Shown piece by piece: positions 53,190 through 60,941 of a stretch of 64,000 nucleotides of DNA. Under the pieces are notes generated by a model, which had not been told where the DNA came from, did no database searches, and worked only from the letters and a program-made list of their open reading frames with translations. The stretch lies in contig NZ_JAABOK010000009.1 of assembly GCF_009928525.1 (NCBI RefSeq), positions 248,001 to 312,000 of the forward strand, read 5' to 3'. Made by a program: the position numbers and the translations under genes. The DNA is from Chitinophaga solisilvae (GTDB lineage Bacteria; Bacteroidota; Bacteroidia; Chitinophagales; Chitinophagaceae). Each line of letters begins with the position of its first letter. The first letter of the stretch is position 1.

Positions 53190-53347
53190 GGCGGTAGATA
53201 TATTGATTTAAAATTTCATGTGATTGGCTGCCCTGTCAGCACAGCAGGTAGTTACAGCGCGCTTGTTCTTTATTTTTTTTGTACCTTAGTATGCGCCTGG
53301 TTGTCTGTTTCATTCAGAGCAGCTGTAAGGACCAGGTCTGTAAAAAT

Positions 53348-53803
53348 ATGGGTAGATCACAAGAACCATTTAGTAAAAAAGAAAAAGAAAACAAGAAACA
53401 AAAAAAGAAACAGGAAAAACAGGAGAAAAAAGAAGAAAGACAGGCCAACAGTAAGAAAGGAAAAAGCCTGGAAGAAATGATGGCTTACATCGATGAAAAC
53501 GGAAACATTTCCTCCACCCCTCCTGATCCCGCCCGAATGAAAGAAGTCAGCCTCGACGAAATCCAGATCAGCGTTAAAAAGCAGGAGGAGGAAGAAGAAG
53601 GCAGCAGCATCCGTACGGGTGTGGTTACCTTTTTCAATGAGTCTAAAGGATATGGCTTTATCAAAGACCAGAAGACGCAGGAAAGCATTTTTGTGCACGT
53701 TAACGGCTTAGTCGATCCTGTTAAAGAACATTCCAAGGTCACCTTCGAAGTGCAGATGGGCCATAAAGGACCGAATGCGGTAGGGGTGAAGCTCCTTAAA
53801 TAG
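53348..53803 (+). CDS. Cold-shock-domain protein with lysine-rich N-terminal extension
   Basis: A 151-residue protein, about twice the length of a plain Csp. I start at the ATG at 53348 (MGRSQEPF); upstream ATGs in the frame read through the leader. Residues 9-40 are very rich in Lys, Gln and Glu and probably form a single charged helix. A short motif (LEEMMAYIDENGNISSTPPDP, about 41-61) follows, and then an acidic run (EEEEE near 80-84). The cold-shock domain spans about 89-151 with RNP1 KGYGFI (100-105) and RNP2 IFVHV (114-118). It should bind single-stranded RNA or DNA. Similar extended Csp proteins are, to my knowledge, common in Bacteroidota. The long leader suggests post-transcriptional control. 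Confidence 0.9.
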   Translation: MGRSQEPFSKKEKENKKQKKKQEKQEKKEERQANSKKGKSLEEMMAYIDENGNISSTPPDPARMKEVSLDEIQISVKKQEEEEEGSSIRTGVVTFFNESKGYGFIKDQKTQESIFVHVNGLVDPVKEHSKVTFEVQMGHKGPNAVGVKLLK

Positions 53804-53919
53804 ATTTACGGATGTTGGAATTTTTTGATTTTGAGATTTTTTAATGCAGCGGATATTTTCGCAAAGATCTTTGCTGCATTAAAAAATCTCAAAATCAAAA
53901 AATTCCAACATCCGTAAAT
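53804..53919. repeat. Long inverted repeat E (3'-end hairpin family)
   Basis: Perfect 47-nt arms (53804-53850 and 53873-53919) run from ATTTACGGATGTTGGAA through TTTTTTGATTTTGAGA to TTAATGCAGC. The 22-nt loop overlaps a second perfect palindrome, GCAAAGATCTTTGC (53861-53874). The TTTGAGATTT block is shared with inverted repeats B and D. It begins directly after the cold-shock gene's stop codon and ends 2 nt before the stop of the convergent acyltransferase gene. Confidence 0.92.
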
Positions 53920-53921
53920 AT

Positions 53922-54761
53922 TCACACCTGTGTCTTCCAGCGTCTGTGCGTCCATAACCAATACGCCGGAGATTTGCGTATATCCTGTTCCAGCTGCTGG
54001 TTGAAGCGACTGGTGATTTCACCGGAGCGGGTGGTTGCGGCATCATCGGTGATGAGGGAGAAAGTAATTTCCCAACGCCTGCCCGTGGCGCTCCGGTTGA
54101 TAACCGCATATACTACCACCGCATCCGTAGCCCTGGCCAGCCGTTCCGCGCCCGTTATTACCCGCGTAGGCTGATTCAGGAAGTTGACAATGTATTTGCC
54201 GCCCTTTGCCGGCGACTGATCCGATATGAAAATGTATGCGCCCGGTTTGCGGGACTTCAGCAAATGTTTAGGCGCCTCCTCTACCGGCAGCATCTTTAAC
54301 CCGAACCTCCCCCTGATTTTTTTCATCAGCCTGTTAAAGAACCCGTTGTGCAAGGGTTTATATACCCCGTAAATATCAAAGGAGAAAAATGCCGGCAGCA
54401 TGGTAACACATTCCCAGTTGCCATAATGCCCCAGCATAATGATGATGTTCCTGCCCCTGGCATGACAGGCATCCAGCAATGCTGCCTGATGCAATACCAC
54501 CCTTTTTTTAATGCGCGACTCCGGAATGGTAAACAATTCCAGTATCTCCATAAACAAGCGGCTGAAATGCCGGTAAAACTGCGTCGCTATATTTTTTATC
54601 TCCCCGTAGGATTTCTCCGGAAAGGAACGGGAAAGATTCTGAATGACTTCGGCATAACGGTAACGCATCACCCTATATAACAGAAAGTAAAAAATCCAGG
54701 CTACGCCTGATTTCTGTGCCGTTTCTTCCGTGTATATACCGTTCTGATATTTCATGATCAA
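53922..54761 (-). CDS. Lipid A-type lysophospholipid acyltransferase (LpxL/HtrB-like)
   Basis: A 279-residue member of the lauroyl/myristoyl acyltransferase family. It has an N-terminal membrane helix (GVAWIFYFLLYRVMRYRYAEV) and NLSRSFPEKSYGEIKNIATQFYRHF. The catalytic H-x4-E motif is in MLGHYGNWECVTML, followed by GVYKPLHNGFFNRLMKKIRGRFGL and a FISDQSPAKGG segment that contributes to acyl binding. Such enzymes attach secondary acyl chains to lipid A, or in Bacteroidota to related lipids such as ornithine lipids; which applies here cannot be told. Two in-frame ATGs (MIMK) are possible starts. It is convergent with the cold-shock gene and ends at inverted repeat E. Confidence 0.9.
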   Translation of the reverse strand: MIMKYQNGIYTEETAQKSGVAWIFYFLLYRVMRYRYAEVIQNLSRSFPEKSYGEIKNIATQFYRHFSRLFMEILELFTIPESRIKKRVVLHQAALLDACHARGRNIIIMLGHYGNWECVTMLPAFFSFDIYGVYKPLHNGFFNRLMKKIRGRFGLKMLPVEEAPKHLLKSRKPGAYIFISDQSPAKGGKYIVNFLNQPTRVITGAERLARATDAVVVYAVINRSATGRRWEITFSLITDDAATTRSGEITSRFNQQLEQDIRKSPAYWLWTHRRWKTQV

Positions 54762-54919
54762 TGGTTAAAGAAAAGTTAAAGGCATGGTTGTTCGCAGGGT
54801 ATGTGTCCTGTCAGGTGTCATCATGCAGCAACAGTTACTGCACAATAACAAAGAGACCGATTTTATCACAGCAGCTGTTGCAGAAAAAGGAATAAATATT
54901 TGCGTAAAACGTATTTTTT

Positions 54920-55894
54920 ATGGGTGTGGAATTCAGAAATATTACGGAAGAATTATTGTACCGGCAGGATGAAAGTATGGACATGAAAAGGCTGATGGCC
55001 AACGGGGATGTCCGCGAGCAGCTGCCCTTCTGGGATGTGCTGTACAGGCAGCATTATTATGAAGGTATTCATATAGGACAGTGCAGGATTGATGTACATG
55101 AAGACCTCATGGTCAGCAGCAGCCAGGATGCGCCAGTACCCAGTCTTGTTTTCATTGAAGAAGGGGAGATTCTTACCAACTCAAGTGATCAGAAGAAGTC
55201 AAGGCACTTCAGTGCCGGCGACCATAATATACTGACCAATCCCTTTCATGCACGGCTGAGCTATTTCCGTAAGCAACGCGTGCAGGTGATGGTGCTGAGC
55301 TTTCAGCCGGAACGCTTTCTGCAGCTGGCAGAAAACGGTGGCCCTGCCATGGATCGCATCGCTGAAAAACTGGTGCAGGGAGGAGAGCCGTATATTTCTG
55401 AGAAATGCCTGCGCGTCACTCCCCGTATGCGCGCTGTTATGGAAGATATTCACCAGTGCCCCTATAGCGGTGCACTGCGGGATGTATATCTTCAGGCAAA
55501 GGCGCTGGAGCTGCTGGTGTTGCAGTTCGATCAGCTTGAACAGGCGGAGAATACCTGCAAGGCTCCCGCCAGGCTCTCTGCCGCAGATATTAAAAAGCTG
55601 CATCACGCGCGTGAAATATTGTTGCAGGACTTCTGTAATCCACCATCACTGCCGCAGCTGGCAAGGCTGACAGGACTTAATGAGTTTAAGCTGAAAACAG
55701 GTTTCAAGGAGGTGTTTAATAATACGGTGTTCGGCTATTTTAAAAATCACCGGCTGGCGCTGGCGCATCAGCTGCTGACAAGCGCCAGCAAAACAGTCAC
55801 GGAGGTGGCATATGAAACAGGATATACCACTGTCCAGCATTTCAGTAATGAATTCAGAAAACAGTACGGTGTAACGCCGTCGCGTATACGATAA
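54920..55894 (+). CDS. AraC family transcriptional regulator (PchR-like)
   Basis: A 324-residue regulator. The N-terminal 200 or so residues look like a cupin-type sensor (SLVFIEEGEILTNSSDQKKSRHFSAGDHNILTNPF). The C-terminal AraC HTH domain (about 225-322) has two helix-turn-helix motifs: PPSLPQLARLTGLNEFKLKTGFKEVFNNTVFGYFKNHRL and TVTEVAYETGYTTVQHFSNEFRKQYGVTPSRIR. The FKLKTGFKE segment is characteristic of PchR-type activators of siderophore uptake genes, so it could respond to a siderophore, perhaps controlling a distant receptor. The stop codon directly abuts that of the convergent lipoprotein gene. The start codon is the first ATG; a later one at residue 20 is possible. Confidence 0.9.
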   Translation: MGVEFRNITEELLYRQDESMDMKRLMANGDVREQLPFWDVLYRQHYYEGIHIGQCRIDVHEDLMVSSSQDAPVPSLVFIEEGEILTNSSDQKKSRHFSAGDHNILTNPFHARLSYFRKQRVQVMVLSFQPERFLQLAENGGPAMDRIAEKLVQGGEPYISEKCLRVTPRMRAVMEDIHQCPYSGALRDVYLQAKALELLVLQFDQLEQAENTCKAPARLSAADIKKLHHAREILLQDFCNPPSLPQLARLTGLNEFKLKTGFKEVFNNTVFGYFKNHRLALAHQLLTSASKTVTEVAYETGYTTVQHFSNEFRKQYGVTPSRIR

Positions 55895-56659
55895 TTACTT
55901 TACTAACTGCAACGTATATACGCCGTTTGCGGATACCCAGCGGAAATGTCTTACGAACCATGCGCGGCGCGCCTGTGATGTTAACAAAGTATCCAGGTGC
56001 GCTTTCATTTCTGCGCGGAAACTTTCCGGCAGCGGAAGGGCAGTGGTGTGATTATCTGCCAGGGAAACAACATACATAGCAGTCGTGTCATTATCTGTAA
56101 ATGCGCTGCCGGCTGCTATCTTTTTTCTGTCTGGCGAAAGATCATATGGCAGTGTGCTGGCAGGCAGCCGGTAATGCTGCTGCTGCTCTGTATCCAGATC
56201 AAAGATGCTGGTAATAAAGCAGCCGTCCTGCTGTGCATACGCTTTTTCATATACGAGATAACGGCCCTGCATCAGCTGGAAAGGCAGGTCGTTACTGTTA
56301 TTATAAAGAAAATGATAACCGGGTTTATGTTGTTTTTCGCTGATGAGATAAACGGGAGATTCAAAAGTATGCGCAATATGTACCAGTAGTTTACCGGGTA
56401 CGCTGTCTACCGGAACTACATGCAGGAATGATCCCGGATCCCGTCCGCTTTTATGGCTTACGTCTGCAGGTGAAATATTTTTTCCCTTGTATTTTATCCG
56501 GTAAGTGTAGTGATTGCTTTTGCTGCCGGTATCGCCGTTGCGGTATGGCTGTTTGCCGGTAATCACTGTAAACGGGCCATACTCCTGCTTTTCGCTGCAT
56601 GCGCCCAGCAACAGCATTCCCAGCCCTGTAGTGAATAAGTTAACAATTTTCATACGCAT
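55895..56659 (-). CDS. Predicted lipoprotein of unknown function
   Basis: A 254-residue protein I do not recognise. The signal peptide ends in a lipobox (LLGACSEK, Cys near 21). The mature part seems beta-rich, with blocks such as GPFTVITGKQPYRN, HYTYRIKYKGKNI, KLLVHIAHTFESPVYLIS and CFITSIFDLDTEQQQHYRLP. A section LSPDRKKIAAGSAFTDNDTT resembles one blade of a TolB/YWTD-type propeller. With a single such blade visible this remains a guess. It is transcribed toward the AraC gene with no base between the two stop codons, so their transcripts must overlap. The upstream gap to the DUF4349 gene is a short divergent promoter region. Confidence 0.7.
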   Translation of the reverse strand: MRMKIVNLFTTGLGMLLLGACSEKQEYGPFTVITGKQPYRNGDTGSKSNHYTYRIKYKGKNISPADVSHKSGRDPGSFLHVVPVDSVPGKLLVHIAHTFESPVYLISEKQHKPGYHFLYNNSNDLPFQLMQGRYLVYEKAYAQQDGCFITSIFDLDTEQQQHYRLPASTLPYDLSPDRKKIAAGSAFTDNDTTAMYVVSLADNHTTALPLPESFRAEMKAHLDTLLTSQARRAWFVRHFRWVSANGVYTLQLVK

Positions 56660-56768
56660 AGGCTAATTTAGCGGAAGCTGTTTATCTGGCAAGATCCTTT
56701 TTTTATTTTAACATTTTGTAAGGGTTACCTTTTCTGACAGAGATGTATAAAAGGGAAATTATCCTTCT

Positions 56769-57647
56769 ATGCGAAAAGCTTATTCCTGTTTAATTCTACC
56801 TGTGATGGTACTGGCTGCCTGTGGCCAGCGCCACTACCGCAGTGCCGAAGATGCTGCCCATAGCCCCGAGCAGCAGGCCGTTGCCGCTGCAGATTCCACC
56901 GATTTTTCCAGTGACATTTCCGCACTTAATTCACCTTCCCGTAAGCGTGTGCGCACCGCCGATGTACGCTGCCGGGTGCAGGATGTATTCAGGGCCGCCT
57001 CCCGCCTGGAGCAGACCGTGACTGCCGTACAAGGCATAGTAGTAGAAAGCAGGATGAAGAACGAAGCTGTACAGCAGCATGAACTGCCGTATACCTCCGA
57101 TTCTGTCAGACAGGTACAGCTGTACACGCCCACAGCCAGCCTGACGCTGCGTGTACCAGTGGGGCATCTGGATTCGGTGGTACATACACTCACGTCTATG
57201 GCGGCTTTCATTGAATACCGTACGCTGACGGATCAGGATTACACCTGGAATTATTTATCCAATTCCCTGAAGAACGATAAGCTGGCGCCAGTGAAAAAGA
57301 TAAAGCCTGATGCCGGAACATCTTCTCTTGATATTGCAAAATTTGAAGAAGAGCAGCATGAAAAATCGGTAGACAGAAGTATCTCCAACATGCAGCTGCT
57401 GGACAATGTAGCCTATTCCACTTTTACAGTGCAGCTGTTTCAGCCGGAGGTGGCCGATGTGCAGGTAGTGGTGAACCCGCAGCAGTTTAAGCGTGCCCCT
57501 TTCGGCACAGAAGTGCGTACCGCTCTCCGCGATGGCGCCGTTATGATGCGGAATATCCTGCTGGGCATGTTACAGGTATGGCCCTTCTGGATTGCCGTAG
57601 CAGCGGGTATTGCAGCCTACAGACGTTACTTTGCCAAAAGCAGGTAA
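56769..57647 (+). CDS. DUF4349-containing lipoprotein
   Basis: A 292-residue lipoprotein (signal peptide with lipobox VLAACGQ). The mature part follows the DUF4349 layout. A first strand (RTADVRCRVQDVFRAASRLEQTVTAVQGIVVESR) is followed by LTLRVPVGHLDSVVHTLTSMA and YRTLTDQDYTWNYLSNSL. A predicted helical and variable region comes next, then a C-terminal membrane helix (GMLQVWPFWIAVAAGIAAYRRYF). The family's function is unknown; some members are linked to envelope stress. Here both lipid and transmembrane anchors appear to exist, which is usual for the family. It is convergent with the patatin-like gene with a 6-nt gap. Confidence 0.85.
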   Translation: MRKAYSCLILPVMVLAACGQRHYRSAEDAAHSPEQQAVAAADSTDFSSDISALNSPSRKRVRTADVRCRVQDVFRAASRLEQTVTAVQGIVVESRMKNEAVQQHELPYTSDSVRQVQLYTPTASLTLRVPVGHLDSVVHTLTSMAAFIEYRTLTDQDYTWNYLSNSLKNDKLAPVKKIKPDAGTSSLDIAKFEEEQHEKSVDRSISNMQLLDNVAYSTFTVQLFQPEVADVQVVVNPQQFKRAPFGTEVRTALRDGAVMMRNILLGMLQVWPFWIAVAAGIAAYRRYFAKSR

Positions 57648-57653
57648 TTGTAA

Positions 57654-59966
57654 TTACTTCATCTCCTGCAGCAACTGCTGCAAATGCCGGTTATGCTGTA
57701 GCCGGTTGTTAATTCTCCTGATCGTAGTATCCGACATAAACCAATTCATCGTGTAGGAGGGTTCTCCTTTGGGAAACCTTTGTCTGAGCGGATCTGACTG
57801 CCACTCTGCGCTGTCTTTGTACAGCGGGATCTGTACATAGGAAGCGCGCTTGTAGTAGTAATCATTGATATCGCTGACATAATGCTGAAGGCGGATATCA
57901 TTGACGGTCGTCTGCATGCCGTAAGCGCCGGCAATAGTCAGCAGCGGGGCGAAGAGGTCATTGTTCACCGGCGCTATTTTGCGGAACTGGTTAGACTTTG
58001 GAATTACACGGCTGTTGGTAATATGAATCACCTTAAAGTGCAGGCGGCTGATCTGCTGATAGAGGGCGCTGGTATCGCCGTAACGATGCCGGTCATCTTC
58101 CCCGATATTGATGATGCCGCGGATGATTTCCTGTATCACACCGGCGCCGGAATTATCGAAGTAGCCTCCGTCAACGAAGTATTGATCCTGTATGCGGCCG
58201 GCCGGGCTGAGATAAGGGAAACGCGCTCCCAGTATGGCTCCGGAGGTAATGGTGATATCGGAGTCGTGGCGCAGCAGACTTAATACATCCACCCGGTTGT
58301 TGAAGATGCCCGAATCCAGCCGGAGGTTAGATACCAGGCCCGGATTGCCGTCCTGCATGCGGGTGGTGTTGATACACAGTACAGGCATGAACGCAGTGTC
58401 GCCGCGCATGGCAGGGAAGGAAGACATGGCATTGTCGAACGGTACCCGGTAGAGGGAGTCGCCGGCAATGTCCGTGCTTTTCTCAAAGGATTCTTCCAGC
58501 GCTGCGGCCCTGTCGGCTGCACGGGAGGTACGCACAATGTACCGGAAGTAATCGGGGCCCAGCATGCGTGCAAAGGTGTAGCTGAAGTAATCCTGGCGGA
58601 GATAGGCCATGGCAGAACGGGCATACAGCGGCTGCTGCTGCGACTTATCCCTCAGCAATGCAAAGTACGCGGCCATCCCGACACCGCCGCCGGAAGTGCC
58701 GGACAGGCAGAAGAGATGACGGGAAAACCTGTCGCCGGGATGTTGCCTGATGCTGGCATCTTCAATACTTCCCAGCACGGCGGCAGTCCAGTAGGCGGAA
58801 CGGGAAGCGCCGCCGTTAGCCATCACAAAATATACATCATAGGCGCTGTCTTTTGCAACGGGTCTGCTGCGCAGCCAGGCGCGCAGATAAGTATCGAGTG
58901 AAGGACGTTCGTTGTAATTATTCCCCGCCGTAGCCGGTGTGAGTTTTACATAGTGCGTTTCCTTGATCCCGAAAATCAATGCTATCACCAGCAGGATGAA
59001 ATGAAAACTGATCCGGTAACGGACAGACAAAGCAGTAATAATATTACCAAATCCCAGTAGCATCCCGAAAGCGAGTACCAGGTAGGGGAATGGCCCTATT
59101 TTACGGGCAAAGTCAAGGCTTTGGATCGCTGCAAAATATACTATCAGCGCGGCGACGCCGGTAATATTGAACCATCTGAAAAATGCCTTCTCCGCACGGG
59201 GAATATGAAAAAAATCCATCACGATGTCCAGCAGCGTCCTGGTGTTGAGTTGCGGCTTCATGGAATCTTCAGCCAGCTTAAACTGCCGCAGGTGGATATA
59301 CACCGTGAAGACGACATGCAGCCCCAGCAACAGCACAAACAGCAGCATAATACCGGTATGCGGAATAAAGCCGGTGGCAAAGGTAATAATCAGCCAGGCT
59401 GTCAGCAGCATATAGAACAGCAGCTGAAACCAGGGCTGTACGGCAATATTTGAAAGCGGACGATCCGTAAAAAACAAGGCTGTCAATGCCACGGCAAAAA
59501 TGATCCATGCCTGCAAAAAGCTAACCGGGTGATACAAGGCGGGAGATTGCAATATGGCTAGTTCCAGCATCAGAAAACAACAATGCCCCATCATCCTCGG
59601 AAACTGATCCAGAAAAGACTGGCTGATATTGAAGTAGCGGTTGTTGGCCGTATATGTCAGTGTAGCCTTGTTGGCAGGCATCTCCGCAAACTGCTGCAGA
59701 TCCATGATCTGCCTGGCCCGCTTGGTATAAGCCACTATCCGGGATGAATACCAGCTCACATATACCCAGAACCCAATCGCCAGAAAGAAAACAATCCTGA
59801 TACGATACACATTCTCCGTAAAAGCCACAATCACATCCTTACCCTGATCCAGTGTCCAGCTTGCGAACATAATCAGCAACAGATAAAATATACCCGGAAA
59901 AAACAACCAGAAAGATTTCAGCAGATGCGACGTGAATCGCAGCGCCTGTTTAAAATAAGGTAGCAT
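57654..59966 (-). CDS. Patatin-like phospholipase with N-terminal membrane domain
   Basis: A 770-residue protein. I start at the ATG at 59966 (MLPYFKQ); six codons upstream there is another ATG. The first about 350 residues contain around eight membrane helices. The C-terminal half is a patatin-type hydrolase: the oxyanion-like ANGGASRSAYWTAAVLGSIED, the nucleophile serine in LSGTSGGGVGMAAYFALL (G-T-S-G-G) and the catalytic aspartate in YFVDGGYFDNSGAGVI. The Ser-Asp dyad is therefore complete. It may hydrolyse membrane lipids at the cytoplasmic face. The fusion of a large membrane domain to patatin is known in Bacteroidota but not functionally described. It is upstream of inverted repeat F's left arm. 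Confidence 0.87.
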   Translation of the reverse strand: MLPYFKQALRFTSHLLKSFWLFFPGIFYLLLIMFASWTLDQGKDVIVAFTENVYRIRIVFFLAIGFWVYVSWYSSRIVAYTKRARQIMDLQQFAEMPANKATLTYTANNRYFNISQSFLDQFPRMMGHCCFLMLELAILQSPALYHPVSFLQAWIIFAVALTALFFTDRPLSNIAVQPWFQLLFYMLLTAWLIITFATGFIPHTGIMLLFVLLLGLHVVFTVYIHLRQFKLAEDSMKPQLNTRTLLDIVMDFFHIPRAEKAFFRWFNITGVAALIVYFAAIQSLDFARKIGPFPYLVLAFGMLLGFGNIITALSVRYRISFHFILLVIALIFGIKETHYVKLTPATAGNNYNERPSLDTYLRAWLRSRPVAKDSAYDVYFVMANGGASRSAYWTAAVLGSIEDASIRQHPGDRFSRHLFCLSGTSGGGVGMAAYFALLRDKSQQQPLYARSAMAYLRQDYFSYTFARMLGPDYFRYIVRTSRAADRAAALEESFEKSTDIAGDSLYRVPFDNAMSSFPAMRGDTAFMPVLCINTTRMQDGNPGLVSNLRLDSGIFNNRVDVLSLLRHDSDITITSGAILGARFPYLSPAGRIQDQYFVDGGYFDNSGAGVIQEIIRGIINIGEDDRHRYGDTSALYQQISRLHFKVIHITNSRVIPKSNQFRKIAPVNNDLFAPLLTIAGAYGMQTTVNDIRLQHYVSDINDYYYKRASYVQIPLYKDSAEWQSDPLRQRFPKGEPSYTMNWFMSDTTIRRINNRLQHNRHLQQLLQEMK

Positions 59967-59998
59967 AGTGATGGTGTTGGGCATTACTAATATAAAGA

Positions 59999-60119
59999 AA
60001 ATTATGAGTTACGAATGATGAATGATGAGTTGACGCGAAGACCTGAGCGGATAATAGATTTGATCATCCGCTCAGGTCTTCTCGTCAACTCATCATTCCT
60101 AATTCTTAATTCATAATTT
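59999..60119. repeat. Long inverted repeat F (3'-end hairpin family, partly decayed)
   Basis: Two 54-nt arms (59999-60052 and 60066-60119) with a short 13-nt loop. The inner part (ATGATGAGTTGACGCGAAGACCTGAGCGGAT) matches with one difference, while the outer heptamer region has diverged (GAGTTACGAATG against GAATTAAGAATTAGG). CTGAGCGG near the tip is also found in inverted repeat B. The right edge provides the last codons and stop of the YycJ-like gene (GAA ATT ATG AAT TAA), so the element overlaps coding sequence. Confidence 0.9.
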
Positions 60120-60867
60120 CAAACACCGGTGTTTCCGCATGCCTTGACGCCACCACTATCCTTATGCCGTTTGCGTGTTCATCAAAGAGGGATTGTACCA
60201 GGGTAGCGTCGTTGTTGTCCTGGGAGAGGTGGGAGAGCAGCAGGTGTGTCATGAAAGGGGGGCGGTGGGTGGTGAATATCTCCAGCGCCTGCCGGTTGGA
60301 GAGGTGCCCTTTGCCGCCGCGGATGCGGTTTTTAAGGAAATAGGGATATCTGCCTTTGTCCAGCATCTGTTCATCATAGTTGGCTTCCAGGAAGGCAGCA
60401 TGGCATTGCTGAAAGTGACGGATCACATGTTCGCAGGGTACGCCGATATCGGTAAATACGCCGATGCTGATTTGCTGATCCGTGATGATGAAGCTGTGTG
60501 GCTCGATGGCGTCGTGCTGTTTGGGAAAGGCGGTGACGGATAAACTTCCTATCTGTACCGGCTGATAGGCGGTAAAGGACAATACGTTGCTCAGGGTAAG
60601 CCGGCCGTGTGTCAGGGTGTGACTGGTAATGTATACCGGCAGCCGGTATTTTTTTGCCAGTACGGTTACGCCTTTGATGTGATCAGTGTGCTCATGGGAA
60701 ATGAATACCGCCTTCACCTTGTCCATGGTCAGTCCCAGCCTGCTCATGCGCCGCTCTGTTTCCCGGCAGGAAATGCCTGCGTCTATCAGCACCGCTTCCT
60801 GCCCGTTACCGATATAGTAACAATTACCGTTGCTCCCCGAATTCAATGACGTAATCTGTAATGACAT
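60106..60867 (-). CDS. MBL-fold metallohydrolase (YycJ/WalJ-like)
   Basis: A 253-residue metallo-beta-lactamase-fold protein. It opens LQITSLNSGSNGNCYYIGNG, the distinct start of the YycJ group, and the metal motif is SHEHTDH (H58, H60, D62, H63). Further ligands are in FPKQHDAIEPHSF, GVFTDIG and LLSHLSQDNND. YycJ proteins are putative 5'-3' exonucleases taking part in DNA repair or in coordinating cell wall and replication in Firmicutes; the role in Bacteroidota is not settled. The last residues (FEIMN) are coded by the edge of inverted repeat F. It is divergent from lgt. Confidence 0.9.
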   Translation of the reverse strand: MSLQITSLNSGSNGNCYYIGNGQEAVLIDAGISCRETERRMSRLGLTMDKVKAVFISHEHTDHIKGVTVLAKKYRLPVYITSHTLTHGRLTLSNVLSFTAYQPVQIGSLSVTAFPKQHDAIEPHSFIITDQQISIGVFTDIGVPCEHVIRHFQQCHAAFLEANYDEQMLDKGRYPYFLKNRIRGGKGHLSNRQALEIFTTHRPPFMTHLLLSHLSQDNNDATLVQSLFDEHANGIRIVVASRHAETPVFEIMN

Positions 60868-60887
60868 ACCGCCAAAGATAAAAACTA

Positions 60888-60919
60888 TTTGCTGATTGGA
60901 TCAGAGATCTATATATTTG
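60888..60919 (+). promoter_or_regulatory. Bacteroidota-type promoter for lgt
   Basis: TTTG at 60888-60891 and TATATTTG at 60912-60919 are 20 nt apart, a full match to the primary-sigma consensus of this phylum (TTTG and TAnnTTTG). The start codon of lgt lies 22 nt further on. Confidence 0.7.
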
Positions 60920-60941
60920 CAACAATGTTGCAAATAATTGA

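Noticed and set aside
60873..60880. TATCTTTG box on the minus strand before the YycJ-like gene
   Set aside because: Fits the -7 consensus but lies only 6 nt before the start codon with no TTTG box at the right distance; not listed as a promoter.
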